From Litsea cubeba (taxonomy: Eukaryota > Streptophyta > Magnoliopsida > Laurales > Lauraceae), in contig CM022949.1 of NCBI GenBank assembly GCA_012931725.1, forward strand, positions 11,196,928-11,260,927: a stretch of DNA of 64,000 bases, in the 5' to 3' direction. Below the pieces are notes generated by a model. It was not told the DNA's origin and made no database searches. It saw nothing but the letters and a program-made list of their open reading frames with translations. The translations under genes were made by a program, and so were the position numbers. Numbering within the stretch: the first letter of the stretch is position 1; the number at the start of each line of letters is the position of its first letter. Shown here piece by piece: positions 1 through 11,800 of the stretch.

Positions 1-2399
1 AATAGACCATAAGTTAACATCCAAATCTTTGATCTCTTCAAGCAATCTCCATTCCGATGTCAAACAAGCCATCTGTGCTGATTTTCTGCTCAAGGCATCA
101 GCTACAACATTCGCCTTTCCTGGATGATAAAAGATTGAGAAATCATAGTCCTTGAGAAATTCCATCCATCTCCGTTGTCTCAAGTTCAACTCCTTTGAGA
201 AAACATGTACTTGAGGCTCTTATGATCAGTATACACTTCAAATTCTTCTCCATAAAGATAGTGCCTCCAAAATTTTAATGCAAATACCACAGCTGCTAAC
301 TCAAGGTCGTGCGTAGCATAATTTTGTTCATGGACTTTTAGCTGTCTGGAAGCATACGCAATCACCTTTCCATGCTGCATGAGAACACACCCTAGTCCTT
401 GCAACGATGCATCACAGTATATCACAAATCCTCCACTCCCAGCGGGGAGGGTAAGTATTGGTGCCGATGTGAGCTTATCTTTCAAAGTTCGGAAGCTATC
501 TTCACAGTTCTCATTCCAAATAAACGGGACATCTTTCCTTGTGAGTCTGGTAAGTGGCCCAGCAATTGTAGAAAATCCTTGCACGAACCGTCGATAATAG
601 CCTGCCAAGCCTAAGAAACTTCGAACTTCGGACACATTTGCAGGTCGCTTCCAATTCGTAACTGCTTCAATTTTAGTAGGATCTACTGATAGTCCTTCTC
701 CTGAAATAATGTGGCCCAAAAAGGTGACTTGTGTAAGCCAAAAATCACACTTACTTAGCTTGGCATACAGCTGGTTGTTCCTCAACAGCTGTAAGGAGAT
801 ACGCAAATGTTCTTCATGCTCGTGCCATTCCTTAGAGTAAATCAAAATATCATCAATAAATACCACCACAAATTTATCCAAAAAGGGTTGGAAAACTTGG
901 TTCATCATTGCCATGAATGCGGCTGGGGCATTGGTTAAACCGAAAGGCATGACTAAAAATTCGTAGTGACCATATCGCGTTCGAAATGCCGTCTTGGAAA
1001 TATCTTCCTCCCTCACCCTTAGCTGATGGTAGCCGGATCGGAGATCAATCTTGGAAAAATATTTCGCACCTTGTAGTTGATCAAACAATTCATCAATGCG
1101 AGGTAGAGGGTACTTGTTTTTGATAGTCACCTGATTTAACTGTCTATAATCAATACACATTCTCAAAGTGTCATCCTTTTTCTTCACAAACAACACCGGT
1201 GCTCCCCATGGAGATACGCTAGGTCGGATGAATCCTTTTTCTAACAACTCCTCCAATTGATCCTTGAGTTCCTTCAGTTCCGCAGGAGCCATTCGATAAG
1301 GTACCTTAGAAATCGGGGCTGTTCCCGGCATTAACTCAATAGTAAAATCGACCTCTCGAATTGGGGGTAATCCAGGCAAATCATCCAAAAATACTTCCGA
1401 AAATTCCCTAACAACAGGGATATCTTCTAATCGGGGCTTCTGTTTATCTTCAGTGATAAAAGTTATAAAGCCCTTGCACCCACTCCTCAATAGCTCAACG
1501 ACTTTGATGGCTGAGATGACTATTGACCTAACAGGTCTCCTCTTTCCCACCAAGCTGACCTGAGTAAATCCCCCCAGGTTAAACCGAACTACTTTATTAA
1601 AACAATCTAAAATAGCTCGATACCTAGCTAGCCAATCCATTCCCAAAATGACATCAAAGTCATTCATATGTAATACTACCAGGTCTGCCGGCATCTGCAC
1701 TTGTGCAATTTCCAGCATACAATCATAAAATATGGTGCTAGTACGAATGTGTTCACCCGTGGGTGTTGACACTACCAGTGCATGAGTCAATGTTGAGGGG
1801 GAGTTTCCTATCTTAGCAGCAAAAGCATGAGAAACAAAAGAGTGCGTAGAACCAGAATCGAATAAAGTACTAGCTTCATGACTGGAAATTAAAACCATAC
1901 CCTCAACAACATTATTGGCCGCTTCCGCATCCTGATGGATCAGAGCAAAGACTCTCCCATTCTGCTGTTGCCCAGCCTGGTTCCCCCCCTGATTATTCCT
2001 GCCTTGATTGTAATATTGTCCTTGAGGTGGGTTCTGCTGGTTTCCTCGATACTGGTAGGTCTGATTCTGTTGGTAGGGGCGTTGGTTCTGTGGACGCTCC
2101 TGTTGACGGTCCTGCTGATTTTGCCTAAAGGGTTGTCCTTGTGTCTGGTTCTGATTCCTTCCTTGCCTCCTAGGACAGTCCTTTACCTGGTGTCCTTCCT
2201 GGCCACAGCCGAAACATCCGCCCTTTCTTTTATTTTGATTTCTTTCCCTAGCCTCCAGACAATCCTTTACTTTGTGACCTCCCTTTCCACAGCCAAAACA
2301 CACTCCAGATTTCTTTCGACATTGACTTGTTTCATGGAATCCTTCACAATGATTGCATACTGGTTTAGTACCCGTTTTCTGTTTCTTGATGGGACCCAC
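1..2399 (-). mobile_element. Ty3/gypsy retrotransposon, truncated at both ends of what is visible
   Basis: Internal region of a Ty3/gypsy LTR retrotransposon running leftward. The order nucleocapsid zinc knuckles, aspartic protease, reverse transcriptase, RNase H is typical of Ty3/gypsy, and the protease-RT spacer resembles plant Tekay/Del-type chromoviruses (inference). The 3' part (rest of RNase H, integrase, LTR) lies beyond the left edge of the window. The 5' part of gag is absent: reading upstream from the first zinc knuckle there is an in-frame stop at 2406-2408, and the DNA to its right is not gag-like. No LTR was found on the right, so this is a decayed copy. Confidence 0.9.
186..2399 (-). 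pseudogene. Ty3/gypsy Gag-Pol fragment (zinc knuckles, protease, RT, RNase H), frameshifted
   Basis: An open frame of 737 codons; it begins at a GTG just after a stop, so the N-terminus is not a real start. Residues 15-27, 34-47 and 62-75 form CCHC zinc knuckles, followed by a Gln/Asn-rich linker (about 80-148). The protease active site DSG is at 181-183. Reverse transcriptase spans about 360-530, with the catalytic FIDD box at 514-517. RNase H begins with an Asp at 663 in a CDAS motif and has a TDH motif around 725. The frame ends at a TGA near 186-188, but the following DNA (positions 1 to about 200) still encodes RNase H-like sequence in another frame. A one-base loss near 200-210 therefore truncates the protein. 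It is not expected to be functional. Confidence 0.9.
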
Positions 2400-2743
2400 T
2401 GCACATTAAAATCAAGAAATTTCAGGCGTCCTTCAGGTAGAATATCGTTTTGGGTTTGTGGACCCCAGTAATTGATCAAGTAGTGAATCAGAACCATTGG
2501 AAGTGTACACTAGTCTTGGGCGACCCATACCTAGATGTCTGATCTTGATTTTATCTAGTGGGGCCCACTGGATTTTATGCCACTAGGTTCTGGCGTGATA
2601 CAGCATACTTAGATGTTCTGGATGAAACTATTGGGGAAAATAACCTGAACTATATATGAAATTACAAGTTTACCCTTACTATCTAGATGGTTCAAGATTT
2701 GTATGGATTATGATTAATTATGTAGATCATGATTGATTACATA
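2400..2743. other. Unassigned sequence between Ty3 remnant and repeat array
   Basis: No coding region, RNA gene or repeat terminus was recognised. The junction with the Ty3 fragment near 2400 probably marks a deletion or rearrangement of gag. Confidence 0.4.
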
Positions 2744-3121
2744 CCCAATAAAATGCAAGATTTGGGCCCCACTTAGTTTTATTATAGATATATATAGATA
2801 TGCCCAATAAACCCAATTATAATTTTCTATACCCTTATATAAAAAAGAGTAAAGTGTAGTACTTTTTCACTACACACTTGCCCAATAAAATGCAAGATGT
2901 GGGCCCCACTTGGTATTATTATTTTTCATTACACACATGTCCAATAAAATGCAAGATGTGGGCCCCACTTAGTATTATTATAGATATATATAGATATGCC
3001 CAATAAACCCAATTATAATTTTCTATACCCTTATATAAAAGAGAGTAAAGTGTAGTACTTTTTCACTACACACCTGCCCAATAAAATGCAAGATGTGGGC
3101 CCCACTTAGTATTATTATTTT

Positions 3122-4414
3122 GGGCATTTGGGCGGAGGTCCCTCAACTGTGGTTTTTATTGCGGACGGTCCATAATATTTTATTGTACTGACGGCAGTCC
3201 TCTTGTAAAAATAGCGCACTGAAAAAGACAAAAACACCCTTGTATGCGTCAGCAAAAGCAGAACTCACATAAATTTATCTGAGTGTTGGCAAAACTCAGA
3301 TAAATTTGCCAAAACTCAGCAATAATTCAAATGAACTTCTCTCCTTCCAGGTTCAGTCTATGTTTGAGACCAATAAGAGCCTCGCCAGACAAACTTTTGC
3401 AGAAGCTTCCCAGCTCTGTTTCCAAGAGTCAGTGGAACACTCTGAGGGGTTACACTCGTTCTTGAATAAGAATGATCCAGTGACTCCATTCCTAGCAGAA
3501 GTGCATACAAATCTGCAAGGAAGTCAAGTGGTTGATAATTTACCAAGGAGAACTGAGTTGGAGCTATCTTCAAAGCTAAATGGCCCAACTGAGAAGCTTG
3601 GTGACAAAATGAAAAATAATGAGGACCATAATGTAGAAAATAAGAGTATTTCCTTAAGAAACTGTTCCATGCGTGCATAAACCATTTGCCTGGATGATAT
3701 GGGTACTGTTTCAAAGGTACAAGAGAATGACACTCAAGACGACATAGTTAAAGAAGTGGATGCCGGCAGGAGTTGCTTGAATTTGGTGAATGTGGGTCGT
3801 CGGATAGCACCACTTCACATAGCTATTTGTTCGAAACTCAAAAAAGTTGTTCAAAACTCAGATAAATTTGTCTGAGTTTTTGTCCAGTTTATCAGAGTTT
3901 CTGGAAAATTTATCTGAGCTCTGCGACACCAAAAGTCAGAATACGGAAAATCAAATTCTAATAAAAATCGAAATCCAAAACAAGAACACTTGATGACCAT
4001 TATCCAATCGAGAAAAGAGAGAGATGGAAAACAAGAAAAAAAGCAAACTGCTATCTTTCAAATAGTTGTAGAGAGAGAGATTTGGAAGAGACTTCAGATG
4101 AAAGAGTAAGAGAAAGTAAAACCGTTTCTATCTTTGAAGAAATGAAAGAGAGAGAATCGGAAGTCATGGTGGCGACGGAAGGTGCTCTGCAACGTTACTC
4201 CACATCCATGGAAAGGAACAGAAAATGGAAAATGAGAGAGAAGAAGATGGAAGGAGTTGAAAGGGGCAAATTAGTCATGAAAATATATGAGGTGGCATAT
4301 TAGGGACCTCTCACCAAAATATCTCCAGCTGTCTGGACTATAGACATTAGAGAGAAAGTTGTTGGACTGGATGCCTTAGAAGACCATGCTCAGGGACTGT
4401 TGGCTAATTTACTC
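3122..4414. mobile_element. Mutator-like (MULE) non-autonomous element, 1293 bp, 9-bp TSD
   Basis: The element splits repeat unit 4 of the surrounding array. The 9-bp sequence TATTATTTT is at 3113-3121 and again at 4415-4423; deleting one copy plus the insert restores a normal 59-bp unit. A 9-bp target duplication is characteristic of Mutator-like elements. The two ends are imperfect inverted repeats: the left end and the reverse complement of the right end share a GTCCCT core and similar flanking bases over about 30 bp. No transposase is encoded. Motifs around ATTTATCTGAG and its complement recur near 3275-3310 and 3860-3920, flanking the possible captured segment. Confidence 0.8.
3306..3680 (+). 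pseudogene. Possible captured host-gene exon inside the MULE
   Basis: An open frame of 124 codons lies inside the non-autonomous element; I do not recognise the protein. It is Ser/Asn/Glu-rich, hydrophilic and not low-complexity, unlike the AT-rich flanks. After the stop, a second coding-like stretch without stops runs from about 3696 to 3825 in another frame (starting DMGTVSKVQENDTQ). Two stop-free segments of normal codon composition, bounded by the element's own repeats, suggest exons of a host gene carried by a Pack-MULE. The alternative is chance open frames in a 1.3-kb insert. Confidence 0.35.
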
Positions 4415-4690
4415 TATTATTTTTCACTACACACCTGCCCAATAAAATGCAAGATGTGGGCCCCACTTAGTATTATTATAGATATATATAGATATGCCCA
4501 ATAAACCCACTTATAATTTTCTATACCCTTATATAAAATAGAGTAAAGTGTAGTGCTTTTTCACTAGACACATGCCCAATAAAATGCAAGATGTGGGCCC
4601 CACTTAGTATTATTATTTTTCACTACACACATGCCCAATAAACTGCAAGATGTGGGCCCCACTCAGTATTATTATTTTTCACTTCTGACA

Positions 4691-6200
4691 TAATAGTTGT
4701 ATTGATCTTGATTTATACCCTTGTTGAAAGAATAATCACAAGTTGGATAATGAGATAACTACTACTAAATATTGTTGTTCTTCTAATATTAGTGATTGCT
4801 AAAGATAATTCCATAAATGCAATCTAGTGGTAGGTCTTATAGATTGCTATCGTAAAATTGTTGTTATTCTGTACAATTTTTAGTTTCTTAATATACAACT
4901 TTTGTAAGTTTTTTATTATAAAAAAGGCATTTCAAGGGCATGAATATATTTATTTATTATTGCTCTTACTCATGAGGTTTAAATTGAAAAACTTTGACAA
5001 TTTCTAACACATTTATTTCTTTTATCATTGCAAGCTTCTTCTTCTTTCATATATTTCAATGAAGCGTCATGCATTTTCTTAAAGGAAAAACAAGAATCTC
5101 ATAGAAATTGCTTGTTATGCTAGCGTTACTACTAACTTCAGTGTCAGTGAATGAAGTGATCGTTTTAAGTGTAAACAACTAAAATAAGTATTTGATGCTG
5201 AGCTGCAACAAATTCAGTTTTTCTTTGTTCGTTTCGAATTTTTCTTACTTTGATCAGCACTCCCCATCCTCTATACAGAACAGAGAAGAAGAGTTGATCT
5301 AAAATACCTATGTTACATTATTATGTATTTCTTAAGAGGAAGATTCAATTCTTTTGCCAGATTTGTATTTGTAGTTTTTTTATTTTTTGGTATTTTTTCC
5401 CTATGGATATCTCTATTTGTGAGCTTCCATTTAACTGAACTTCTATGATTACTTTGTATTATCCTTTTCTTACTGGGTGTAAAATATAGCACTTTGTATC
5501 AAACAAAAGAAGATGCTGACTCTTGGAGAGGTATTGCCTCTTTTCACCTGATAGTGGTTCGTCTTACAAAATAAAACAAAGCACATGTTAAATACTAATA
5601 TTTATCAACATGTGCTTTGCAAATCTTACCCGTCAGAGTTTATATCATAGTTTCACCATTGTTGATCCATGTCGCTTGAGGACAAGTCAGATTACTTCAT
5701 TATTCTTGACGATCGGTGTGAGATGTTATTCTTTTTTGTAAGTTAAGACTAAAACCACCATCTCAGTTTTTTTTTTTCTGATGTCCTTAGATATGATATA
5801 ATTAATTTTTTTTCCTTAATAGAATCTAATTTTGTAGTGAACATATAATATTCATGGTAATTGGTTAAAACAGTAAGCTCATTTGGTTCTTAGTTTTTAT
5901 TTTTATTTTTTTATAAAACTGCAGGTTATCAATTTGACTATGCCTTCGACTGGACTCTAACATTAGCAGGTAAAGTCTACCAGGAAACGGATAAGTCGAC
6001 CTAATAGGTTAAATAATTTAAATTTAAATTTATTTGTACATATTCATGATAAAATATCTAGAAATATGTGATTTATATCCTCAAAAAGTTATATAAATTC
6101 CATATCGATTGTCTTTTGAGATCTCATTTTTCTCACTATATTATCATTTTATTGTTTTCAATTTTATAGGAAAAAAGTAGTGTCAACTGTATTTGGACAT
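4691..6200. other. AT-rich intergenic sequence, no gene seen
   Basis: Long AT-rich, stop-dense DNA with homopolymer runs. No coding, RNA or TE signature was recognised. It may be the interior of a Helitron ending near 6353. Confidence 0.4.
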
Positions 6201-6353
6201 TGCACGGGCCTTGCAATTTACAACCACTCATTTTCTGTTGAAATTTGATTTTTAAATGTATTTCAGCTTCTACTAAATTTTTTAAGAGCTTTATTTTTTA
6301 AAAAAAATCTTATTAAAACTGTGTGTTTGGTGCACGTGCAAGGGCTCCACTAG
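6200..6353 (+). mobile_element. Helitron-like 3' terminus (tentative)
   Basis: A CTAG followed by T at 6350-6354 is preceded, 9 bp upstream, by the perfect palindrome TGCACGTGCA (6331-6340). A short hairpin about 10 nt before CTRR-T is the known Helitron 3' signature. Helitrons leave no target duplication, so boundaries cannot be confirmed here. The matching TC 5' end may be one of the TCTATACCC stretches of the upstream array. Confidence 0.4.
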
Positions 6354-6798
6354 TATTATATATAGATGGGACAAGGGAATGGGTTTACCTTTTTATGAGA
6401 CTGTTAGTGAGCCCTCCTGTCCCACAAAAACGAAAGATGAGAAATTACAATTTTTTTTTTTTTTTTTTTTTATTTTGTTCCAACTACACCAAAGGATGAA
6501 AAAAGATAAGGGTAGAGAATCAAGTCATTAATCCGCTACTTTTTTGCACGAATATGTCACTACACAAATGTACTGTATGTGCATTGTTACACATGTGATA
6601 CGCATTAGCATGCTTGTCAAAATCAAAGTTTTCGCATGAGTACACGAGTAAATCCAATGATTTTGATGTCTTTGGGTGATTTTCACAATTTTCTCAAACT
6701 TAATTAGGGTATTACTTAATAAATAAAATGAACAGTTTAGATTACAAATATGAGCCCACATGAATGAAAAAAAAAAGTAAAAGTTAGTTAATGGAATT

Positions 6799-7100
6799 TG
6801 TGTAAGATATCATGTACCGACCAAAAAATTAAGCAGATAGGTGAAAGACCCAAATAGGAGCCCTGTCAAATCCATTACTCGAGCGATGTGGGATGTGAAA
6901 CTTTCCACGTGCAGATCCAACAGATTTCATGGACGGGCTTGTCACATGGGCTGTACAAGAACGATAAGAACCAGTTTTGATATTATGTAATATACCATGT
7001 ACCAACTCAAAAGCTAAAGCTGATAGATGAAATGCCCAAATGAGTATATGAAGCGCCGTCAAACTCATTACTTGAGTGACGTGGGATGTAGGACTTTTAT
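6799..7100. repeat. Diverged direct repeat, ~105 bp x2, period ~187 bp
   Basis: Two copies start with TGTAAGATATCATGTACC (6799) and TGTAATATACCATGTACC (6986). Both continue through a GATAGRTGAAA motif and a stretch ending in ACGTGGGATGT or GATGTGGGATGT. The motif set resembles plant LTR/TRIM ends, but no element boundaries were found. Confidence 0.6.
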
Positions 7101-7405
7101 AATAATTTGATCTGTGACCAATTGCATAACAAAGACAGAGTTCTACACCTATTTAATTGTGTAAATATTGTCTTATTTAGTTGTAAAAAAGTTTTGTTAT
7201 GAAAATGACCTTATTCACAAGTGAAAATGGGATCACTCTTGATCAAGAGATCCTACAGGTGCCTTTGTGCCATGTCCCGTTCCCAGTAGAAAGAAACTTT
7301 GTCAAATTCTCATTTGGCCTACTATTTTGTGATTGGTGTATCACATTGTCCTCACAAAAAGGAAAAATTGAATTGATTTCCCTCTACTGTGGAGGATTTC
7401 AGTTT

Positions 7406-7868
7406 AGAGTGGTGCTATTGGCACCACGAATTTTTCTCTCCTCACCGCACTAGAGGACAATTTTTTTTTCCTAAACTACCCCTTCCTCCCTCCTCCCTCT
7501 CTTCCCTTCCTCCTCCTCCCTCCCCCTCCCAGTCGCCGGCGGGTGCTGCAGCCCGATCTCCCTCCCCGTCGGCGACTGGGAGGGGGAGGGGGAATATGAG
7601 TAGGGGAAGGAGAGGGAGGGAGAGAGGGAGAAGAGGGAAAGAAGAGGGAGAGGGGGAGGGAGGCCAGCCGGCGCCGGCTGCCGGCCAGGGCTCCCTCCTC
7701 GCCGGCGACTGGGGAGGGGGGGTGGCTGGGAGAGGAAGGGAAGATGATGGAGGAGGAGGAGGGAGAAGGAGGAGGATGGAGAAAGGGGGAGGGGTAGTTT
7801 AGGAAATGGTTTTTTTTTTTTTTTTCGCAGTGGGAAGAGTAAAAATCGCGGTGTGGATAGAGCTCTCC
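7406..7868. mobile_element. GC-rich hAT-like foldback MITE, 463 bp, 8-bp TSD
   Basis: The 8-bp sequence TTCAGTTT flanks the element at 7398-7405 and 7869-7876. The two ends (left: GTGCTATTGGCACCACG region; right, reverse complement: CTCTATCCACACCGCG region) are imperfect inverted repeats of roughly 45 bp, followed by an inverted CCTAAACTACCCC match. The interior is extremely strand-asymmetric: C/T-only runs on the left half, G/A-only runs on the right. It contains a nested hairpin of CTCCCAGTCGCCGG (about 7526-7540) with CGGCGACTGGGAG (about 7570-7583). The open frame across it (7389-7802) is a by-product of this composition. Confidence 0.75.
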
Positions 7869-8607
7869 TTCAGTTTCTTATGGGATGGAAGGAATGTAGG
7901 ATTCATCTCTTTTGTGAAAATAGAAATTCGCAAAGAGTGAAATCCTCTTGTTACACAAATTACCGATCATTATAATCCCCCTTGCAGCTGCCTAAACATA
8001 ACTCAAATTAGAGTGACATCCTAACATATTCATGATTCCCATACAAAACCTTGGCACGAAACTTGTTTATTTCATTTAATTGAATTATTCACACACATTC
8101 ATGGAACAAAAATCGAACAGAATTCCTCAAATTAAATGCAGGACATGAGTTTGAAGTGGACTCATGTACCCATGAGGTTTGTGGGTCTCTTCAAAATCAA
8201 ACAATCCAATCATCTACCTTGTGACTCCGACTAAATCCAACCAGAAGAACACTGGGTCAAACTTTAAACCTCATGGGTCAGGTTCAGGAGTAGAGCCCAA
8301 GCACCTGTAGACCACACCTCATACCTCATTGTTGTACTAAAAAAATCATATATTTTTTTTAAAATGGTTTGGTCTAATGGATCCTATAGAAGATATCATC
8401 ACATATAGTGATGTTATATGTTATTTAGGCAGTCACCATGGATACACCACAAAAAAACAGACATAGTTGGGTTTGGTACTTCAGCAGTTCAGCTGGACGT
8501 TCAACCCATGGGACCAAATAAATCCAAACCACCTACAGCCCTATCTTGAAAGCAAATGCTACTGGGGTTTGCTGCTTATATATTCATTTCTGATTGTCAT
8601 TCATTGC
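7869..8607. other. Intergenic, nothing recognised
   Basis: No gene, RNA or repeat boundary was seen. Confidence 0.4.
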
Positions 8608-8870
8608 GTGTTTGGTAATTAATTAGTTAATTTAAAGTGAAGTGAATCCAGAAAAAAAAAATGATAAGGGGTCATATTAAAAGTACGTAATTTCAAAATT
8701 TTCTTCGAATTTTTCAAAAAAAGTAAAAAAAGCAATCTCATTTTCCACTAAAAGACAAAAAAAAACTTCACTTTTTTTTTATAAAAAAATAAAAAAGATT
8801 CCATACCAAACAACTAAAAATAAAATATCATCAAAATTCCTTATATTTTATTTTCTCTTGATTTGATGTT
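8608..8870. mobile_element. AT-rich MITE, copy 1 of a three-copy family
   Basis: Starts with a GTTTGGTAATTAATTAG edge. It contains a core ACCAAACAACTAAAAATAAA (about 8806-8825) that recurs at about 33530-33550 and, inverted, near 54555-54575. Exact ends and target duplication were not resolved. Confidence 0.5.
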
Positions 8871-11800
8871 TCACCACCATACTTCAATTCACCATTCATC
8901 CAAATACGTGGGCACGTTAGTCCATGAATTTCTAAGGAATAAAAAAACAATGAAAAGAGGAAAAATGTTTTCAACATTACATTAAATTTCATGTTTGGTA
9001 CTATGGCCACTTTTCTGCGACGAAAAGCTGAGAAATGAACCAATGAAAACTTGATAATTCTCCTGTGCAAACAAGAATCCTCAAAATTCCTCTCACCAAA
9101 AAGGTGGGTTATCACTGTCGGTTTCTTTGCTCATTTTGAAGATGTCTCTTTTTATCTCTTTATCATGGTTGCGTGAATGGCTGGTGATGTGTAACATGAT
9201 CCACACTTCAAATGTCGCGTACCTGCCACATGGGCATCCTTGATCAATATGATCATGCCATGCCATCAATTTTCTCCAATAATACTCTTTCAAGGTCCGT
9301 GTGGTTTCAGTCATGTGACCTCCTTTTGCCAACCTGCCATGGAAGCACAGTCAAAATGATGAGCCTTTCAAAAAAGAACCCAAGCCATTATTAATTTTGA
9401 TCATCTATTTGGACCTTTATGCAGAAACTTTTTACTTATAATTATTTAGGAATCACAGTTTTAGAACTCGGAAATTTGACTCTTAACTCACCAGGTCCCC
9501 GAGCCAAGTAATTGGGAGCTTACCCAACTTGTTTATTTACACATAGAAGAGATCAGCTCCAGTGAGTCAGGGCATGCTAAAACAAGGTATAGGGGTTAAT
9601 AGGACCAGATCAGACTGGAAAAAAAAAGAAAAAGGAAAAAGAGTTGGGCAGATCCATACGTACACAACTGGTAATTTAACTTGGCATTGTATTGTGATTG
9701 AGAGTGGAAAAAGTAAGGTGGGAAAAATGGCTCGTCTTGACTCACTTTTATTGGCACTGATTTATATGCATATATATATATATATTATACTAAAACTAAC
9801 AAAGTAGATGAATTGGGTTGAACGAGTGACTATCCCTCACTAGCTCCTGTTACTCAAATTCAGGGTCAGTTGAAGTTGTGGCTGCTGCAACCTCCTCAGC
9901 CAAACCATTCTTCTAAAGGCCCCTCTGTACATAAGCAATGCATGCCCTAACACGTCGAAAGTGAAGATCAAAAGTGAAAAATTAAAGTGACTATCAAATG
10001 ATCTCTTTTTTAATAGAAATTGAATCAAATGAAGGTGCAGAATAAATATTCAATCATCATCTCAAAAACTCAAATACTATAAAAATCAAGGCGCCAGCCA
10101 CCAGTATCATCTATATTGCTATATTGCTATCTTATACAGTTATACTCCTTTTACCTTTCATCTTATATCCATTCTTCCTCACCCTTATTAATCATTTGGT
10201 GATCAACCTAAGTAACCATCCAAGAGATTTCACCGTACCAAAACCTGTCATGGTCCTCATGGACCGTCCGGTCTGAAAGGTGACCCATTTTAAATCTGAC
10301 CCAGACACTTGTTGTGGTTATACTAAAACAGAATAATTGTAGCGCAACAGTTTGATTGAACTTTGCTTGAAAAAAATAAATAAATAAATAAAAGAGTTAC
10401 ACAAACACAACCATGTTTATACATCTTTCTATATGGAAGATTCCTCCTCATCTACAGCAGTGGTTGATCAGATCAGCTGTCTTTATCACCGAACCCAAAA
10501 CCATGGACCCCACACATGAAAATTGTGCGAGGCGCATCAGAAACAGCACACCTCTGATCCGTGGGACCCAATAATGCCTCTGAGAATTAGGATGATCATT
10601 TTCATTTTAGTGGTATTCCACTTTTAAGTGCACATTGTGTGAACGGCATAAATGTGAAAAAAGAGAGAGTTCGCATGCTATTGGAAGACGCAATCGACAT
10701 GTGTGGCCCACCAGAATGCTTACACTTGCTTGAAAAAGCCTATTGAATAGGGAAGGAATCCACCAACTTACCTCAAAAAATACTTATAAGAATTGGCAAA
10801 AGAGCACCATGATTGTTGGGCTTTACAGACATATAGAAGAAAGTTGCAGCGTGGCTTATTAAAATGCAACTTCCAGTTCCAGTCGCTTTAGGCACACTGG
10901 ACTGGATGCCTATCATATTGTATTATATTAACCAACGAATGTGACGGTTTTCTCTTTTTCTTTTTAAAGTTTTTTTGAATGTGATGTTGTTTAATCTTTA
11001 ATCTATATTGATAGAGCAGGCTTCCTAAGCTTAAGGTATGATATTCGTAGCTAACGTTCCTGATCCTCAAAGACCAAACACCCTTAAATTGCAACAAGGC
11101 CCACCACTTTGGTCAAATCGATATCCCTATGTATTGTCTGAGTGATAGAACACAATTGGGGCGATTGGTTGGATCCCAGTCCTGACGGACTCCCATCCCA
11201 TTATGTCCCCAGTGGCCCCACTACGTAGTGAGCTACTTCAGTTACCTTAAAGCTTCACTTGGCTGGCCCTATAATAGTTTTCTCACTTATTTATGTTCTG
11301 GATCTTGTCTGTATAGACTGGGGCCGATCTGGGGGAACAAGTGGCGATCCAAATTTCGTTTGGGTGAGGCTAAAATGCTCGATTTTGCATTTTTTACATA
11401 CAATAATAAAAGAGAAAATGTAATGCATTTATAGAGACACAAAATATTTAACTGCATTAATTAATATACATTTCTCTCACTAATAATTATGCAGTTACTT
11501 TAGCTGTGAAAACAATTCCTTATAGTTGGTCATGGGGTCATGGCAAAGAAGAGAAATTTTCACTTAATTGTAACTCAAGCTATCCAAACACATGAACCCT
11601 GAGGCTGGATTTACATATGAACTAAAGATTAAAGCATGCCCAAGGGTGATCCCGTCATCTTCAAATTTGTATATATTATTAGATTTGGTGATTTAGAGCT
11701 TAGGGTTCAGATTATGATTTAGAAATTAAGGGCTCATATTTAGATATAGAGTTATCAGGATTATATTACACTTAGAGAGAGACCAACTACTAGAGGACCG

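Larger units (their letters stand above)
2744..4690. repeat. Alternating 137/59-bp direct-repeat array, interrupted at 3122-4414
   Basis: Seven units each start with CCCAATAAAATGCAAGATG or a close variant, at 2744, 2881, 2940, 3077, 4438, 4575 and 4634. Unit lengths are 137, 59, 137, 59 (split by the insertion), 137, 59 and a final partial unit, so there is a 196-bp higher-order period. The long unit is the short unit plus 78 bp containing ATAGATATATATAGATATG and a TTCTATACCCTTATATAAA stretch. That stretch resembles 5' ends of plant Helitrons (inference). Units differ from each other at only a few positions. Confidence 0.9.

Noticed and set aside
2744..4690. Regularly spaced repeats resembling a CRISPR array
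   Set aside because: Units are nearly contiguous without unique spacers and the window is plant nuclear DNA.
7389..7802. 137-codon plus-strand frame rich in Pro, Gly, Arg
   Set aside because: It runs through the purine/pyrimidine arms of the foldback element; composition alone explains the lack of stops.
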